Assembly: GCA_023266875.1 (NCBI GenBank)
Contig: JAHFOJ010000006.1
Span: forward strand, 1 to 39,958
Reading direction: 5' to 3'
DNA length: 39,958 nt
DNA from: Candidatus Giovannonibacteria bacterium
Lineage (GTDB): Bacteria > Patescibacteriota > Minisyncoccia > JACPKW01 > UBA11713
The notes beneath the pieces were generated by a model. That model ran no database searches. It had not been told where the DNA came from and was given only the letters and a program-made list of their open reading frames with translations. This document shows positions 37,928 to 39,958 of this stretch, piece after piece (positions within the stretch are counted from its first letter, which is position 1; each line of letters begins with the position of its first letter). Position numbers and translations under genes: made by a program.

Positions 37928-39958
37928 ATGGTAAAAAAATATTTTTCGCGCTATCGGGAGCGCCTCGCACCAATCCCATACTTAGCGGAAGTGCAGTTAG
38001 AATCATACCGCTGGTTTTTAGAGGAGGGTCTCCGCGAGCTTTTGAAAGAATTTTCCCCGATTAAAGATTATTCCGGAGAAGATCTGGAATTGGAATTTGT
38101 AGATATGACTGTAGATGATCCGAAGTATGATGAATTTCAGGCCAAGGCATTAAATTTATCTTTCGAAGCGCCGTTACGAGTGAAGGCCCGGCTTACCAAC
38201 AAAAAAACAGGCGAAATGAAAGAGCAGGAAATTTTTCTCGCCGATTTGCCGCAGATGACTCCCCGCGGAACTTTCATTGTAAATGGCGTTGAGCGAGTTG
38301 TGGTTTCCCAGCTTGCGCGCTCATTCGGCGTGTATTTTCTCGCGAACATGGTTCGCGGGCGCAATTGCTTCGGCGCGAAAATCATTCCGTCCCGTGGCGC
38401 ATGGATTGAAATCGAGACGGATTATGACGGCGCGATTTATGCCCGAATCGACCGAAAGCGAAAAATTCCAGTTACCGCGATCTTACGCATTTTTGGAATA
38501 AAAACAAACGATGAAATTCAGAAGCGTTTTGAAAAAACTGACACTATCGAGCCTTACTTTATAAAAAAGACTTTAGAAAAAGATCCCACTGAATCCGCCG
38601 AAGAAGCGTACGTGGAAATTTATAAACGCCTTCGCCCGGGCGAGCCGGCCACAGTTGAAAATGCCCGCGAACTTTTGGAGGGAATGTTTTCCGCAGAGCG
38701 CTACGATCTGTCGATAGTGGGCCGCTACAAATTAAACCAGCGCCTAGGGCTTCCAGAAACGGATTTGAAAAAAGCGCCGAGAACTCTTTCGGGCGATGAT
38801 TTGGTAAACATAATTTCTTTCATCATAAATTTAAACAATAATCCGAGCGCGGTCGCTGACGATATCGACCACTTGGGGAATCGCCGGATCCGATCGGTAG
38901 GAGAGATGATGCAGCAACGACTTCGCGTGGGCATGACCCGCATGAAGCGGACAATTCAAGACCGCATGTCGACATTGGATGTTGCAACTTTGGCACCCGC
39001 GCATCTTGTGAACTCCCGCCCGTTTGTTGCGGTGCTTCGAGAATTTTTTACGACAAACCAGCTTTCACAATTTATGAACCAGGTGAACATTCTATCGGAG
39101 CTTGAACATTTGCGGCGGCTTTCAGCTTTGGGCCCTGGCGGGCTTACGCGCGAGCGCGCGGGTTTTGAAGTTCGAGACGTGCATACTTCGCATTACGGGC
39201 GAATTTGTCCGATAGAAACGCCGGAAGGTCCGAACATCGGTCTTGTGGTTCATCTTTCGGGGTTTGCGCGCATAAACGAATACGGTATTTTGGAGACTCC
39301 TTATCGCAAAGTGAAGGGCGGGAAAATAACCGGAGAGCTGGTTTATATGACTGCGTTTGAAGAAGAGCGCTATAACATTGCTCATGCGGGAATTAATTAT
39401 AATGAAAACGGGGAAATTTTAGATGATAATGTCGAAGGCCGGATTAAAAGCCAGCCCGGAATCATGTCGGAAAAAGATGTTGATTTTATTGATGTGGCGC
39501 CAGAGCAGGCATTTTCTATCGCAACCTCGCTAATTCCATTTTTGGCGCACGACGATTCGAACCGCGCGATGATGGGGTCAAATATGCAAAGGCAAGCTGT
39601 TCCTTGTATTAGTCCCGAGGCTCCGCTTGTTGGAACCGGAGTTGAGGAACGGGCTGCTCGAGATTCCGGCCGTCTTATCATCGCGGGCGAAGACGGAATA
39701 ATAAGCCAAGTGGACGCATCTAAGATTGCGGTTAAATCTGGCAAGAACGAGCGTTCTTATCCGCTCGTAAACTTTTTGCGCTCAAACGAATTTACGGTAA
39801 TAAACCAGCGGCCGATTGTGGAATTGGGAGAAAAAGTTAGCAAAGGGCAAGTTCTCGCGGACACGTCTTCGTCTGACGGGGGAGTTCTCGCGCTTGGCCA
39901 AAATATATTGGTTGCGTTTCTCTCATGGGTAGGAGCGAATTTTGAAGACGCCATGATA
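37928..39958 (+). CDS. rpoB: DNA-directed RNA polymerase subunit beta (3' partial)
   Basis: 677 codons, open to the window edge, from ATG 37928 (MVKKYFSRYRERLAPIPYLAEVQLESYRWFL). Beta protrusion and lobe with TPRGTFIVNGVERVVVSQLARSFGVYF; the rifampicin region reads QLSQFMNQVNILSELEHLRR, then LSALGPGGLTRERAGFEVRDVH; then RICPIETPEGPNIGLVVHLSG. The fork loop continues with NRAMMGSNMQRQAVP. Several rifampicin-pocket residues differ from E. coli (see findings). Separated from rplK by 6.7 kb, so the usual rplKAJL-rpoBC order is broken. rpoC presumably follows. Confidence 0.97.
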   Translation, partial: MVKKYFSRYRERLAPIPYLAEVQLESYRWFLEEGLRELLKEFSPIKDYSGEDLELEFVDMTVDDPKYDEFQAKALNLSFEAPLRVKARLTNKKTGEMKEQEIFLADLPQMTPRGTFIVNGVERVVVSQLARSFGVYFLANMVRGRNCFGAKIIPSRGAWIEIETDYDGAIYARIDRKRKIPVTAILRIFGIKTNDEIQKRFEKTDTIEPYFIKKTLEKDPTESAEEAYVEIYKRLRPGEPATVENARELLEGMFSAERYDLSIVGRYKLNQRLGLPETDLKKAPRTLSGDDLVNIISFIINLNNNPSAVADDIDHLGNRRIRSVGEMMQQRLRVGMTRMKRTIQDRMSTLDVATLAPAHLVNSRPFVAVLREFFTTNQLSQFMNQVNILSELEHLRRLSALGPGGLTRERAGFEVRDVHTSHYGRICPIETPEGPNIGLVVHLSGFARINEYGILETPYRKVKGGKITGELVYMTAFEEERYNIAHAGINYNENGEILDDNVEGRIKSQPGIMSEKDVDFIDVAPEQAFSIATSLIPFLAHDDSNRAMMGSNMQRQAVPCISPEAPLVGTGVEERAARDSGRLIIAGEDGIISQVDASKIAVKSGKNERSYPLVNFLRSNEFTVINQRPIVELGEKVSKGQVLADTSSSDGGVLALGQNILVAFLSWVGANFEDAMI

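Overview
The window looks like part of the chromosome of a Candidate Phyla Radiation bacterium (Patescibacteria, most likely Parcubacteria). The signs are a compact type IV pilus locus, a pair of cysteine-rich 'CQNC...CPxCR' proteins and other small proteins I associate with this group, a DUF5674 protein, gatCA without gatB beside it, and a broken-up secE-nusG-rplK / rpoB region. Most genes are short, tightly packed and on the + strand. No rRNA operon, CRISPR array or prophage is visible. Taxonomy is inferred from gene content; no search was run.

Layout. (1) 1-14756: type IV pilus locus. It holds pilM (5' cut), pilN, pilO and pilP-like genes, pilB, a CheY-like receiver, pilT, pilC, a probable major pilin with its own promoter and terminator, a GT-C/STT3-like membrane glycosyltransferase, two more pilins, a REP-associated transposase (RAYT) with its palindromes, prepilin peptidase pilD, a DUF4430 membrane protein, and four minor pilins in GspH-I-J-K order. 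(2) 14826-20706: ligA, a duplicated scrap of the ligA 3' end, and two tandem paralogous zinc-ribbon proteins around a 62-residue ORF. (3) 20710-24736: a DUF5674 protein, a small conserved hypothetical, gatC, gatA, tRNA-fMet, a GIY-YIG protein, an exported OB-fold protein overlapping an anchored thermonuclease, tRNA-Asp and tRNA-Met. (4) 24934-29855: hypotheticals with strong Shine-Dalgarno sites, a single-chain mitochondrial-type PheRS (catalytic core plus FDX-ACB domain), and gyrB. (5) 29999-31184: secE-nusG-rplK, ending in a terminator without rplA. (6) 31267-34668: a dTMP-synthesis island. A dCTP deaminase is divergent from a zinc-ribbon protein and a fusion of an MtrA-like domain to thymidylate synthase; a second dCTP deaminase/dUTPase-fold protein follows. 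(7) 34671-37593: secD, secF, a 44-bp perfect palindrome overlapping a 12-codon ORF, and a Phd/RelE-type toxin-antitoxin pair. (8) 37594-39958: a complex promoter and leader region, then rpoB running off the window.

Three patterns cross gene boundaries. First, several genes have a -10-like hexamer ending exactly 6 nt before the start codon, which predicts leaderless mRNAs. A separate set of mostly uncharacterised genes carries near-perfect Shine-Dalgarno sites. Second, short palindromes with the core TCYGCC-N3/4-GGCGGA lie in frame inside conserved genes (gatA, gyrB, pheS, secF, ligA), much like Rickettsia palindromic elements. Third, a different 21-bp palindrome flanks, and is also embedded in, the RAYT transposase gene. 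The least expected protein-level observations are the MtrA-thymidylate synthase fusion, the mitochondrial-type PheRS and the pilin-linked glycosyltransferase.
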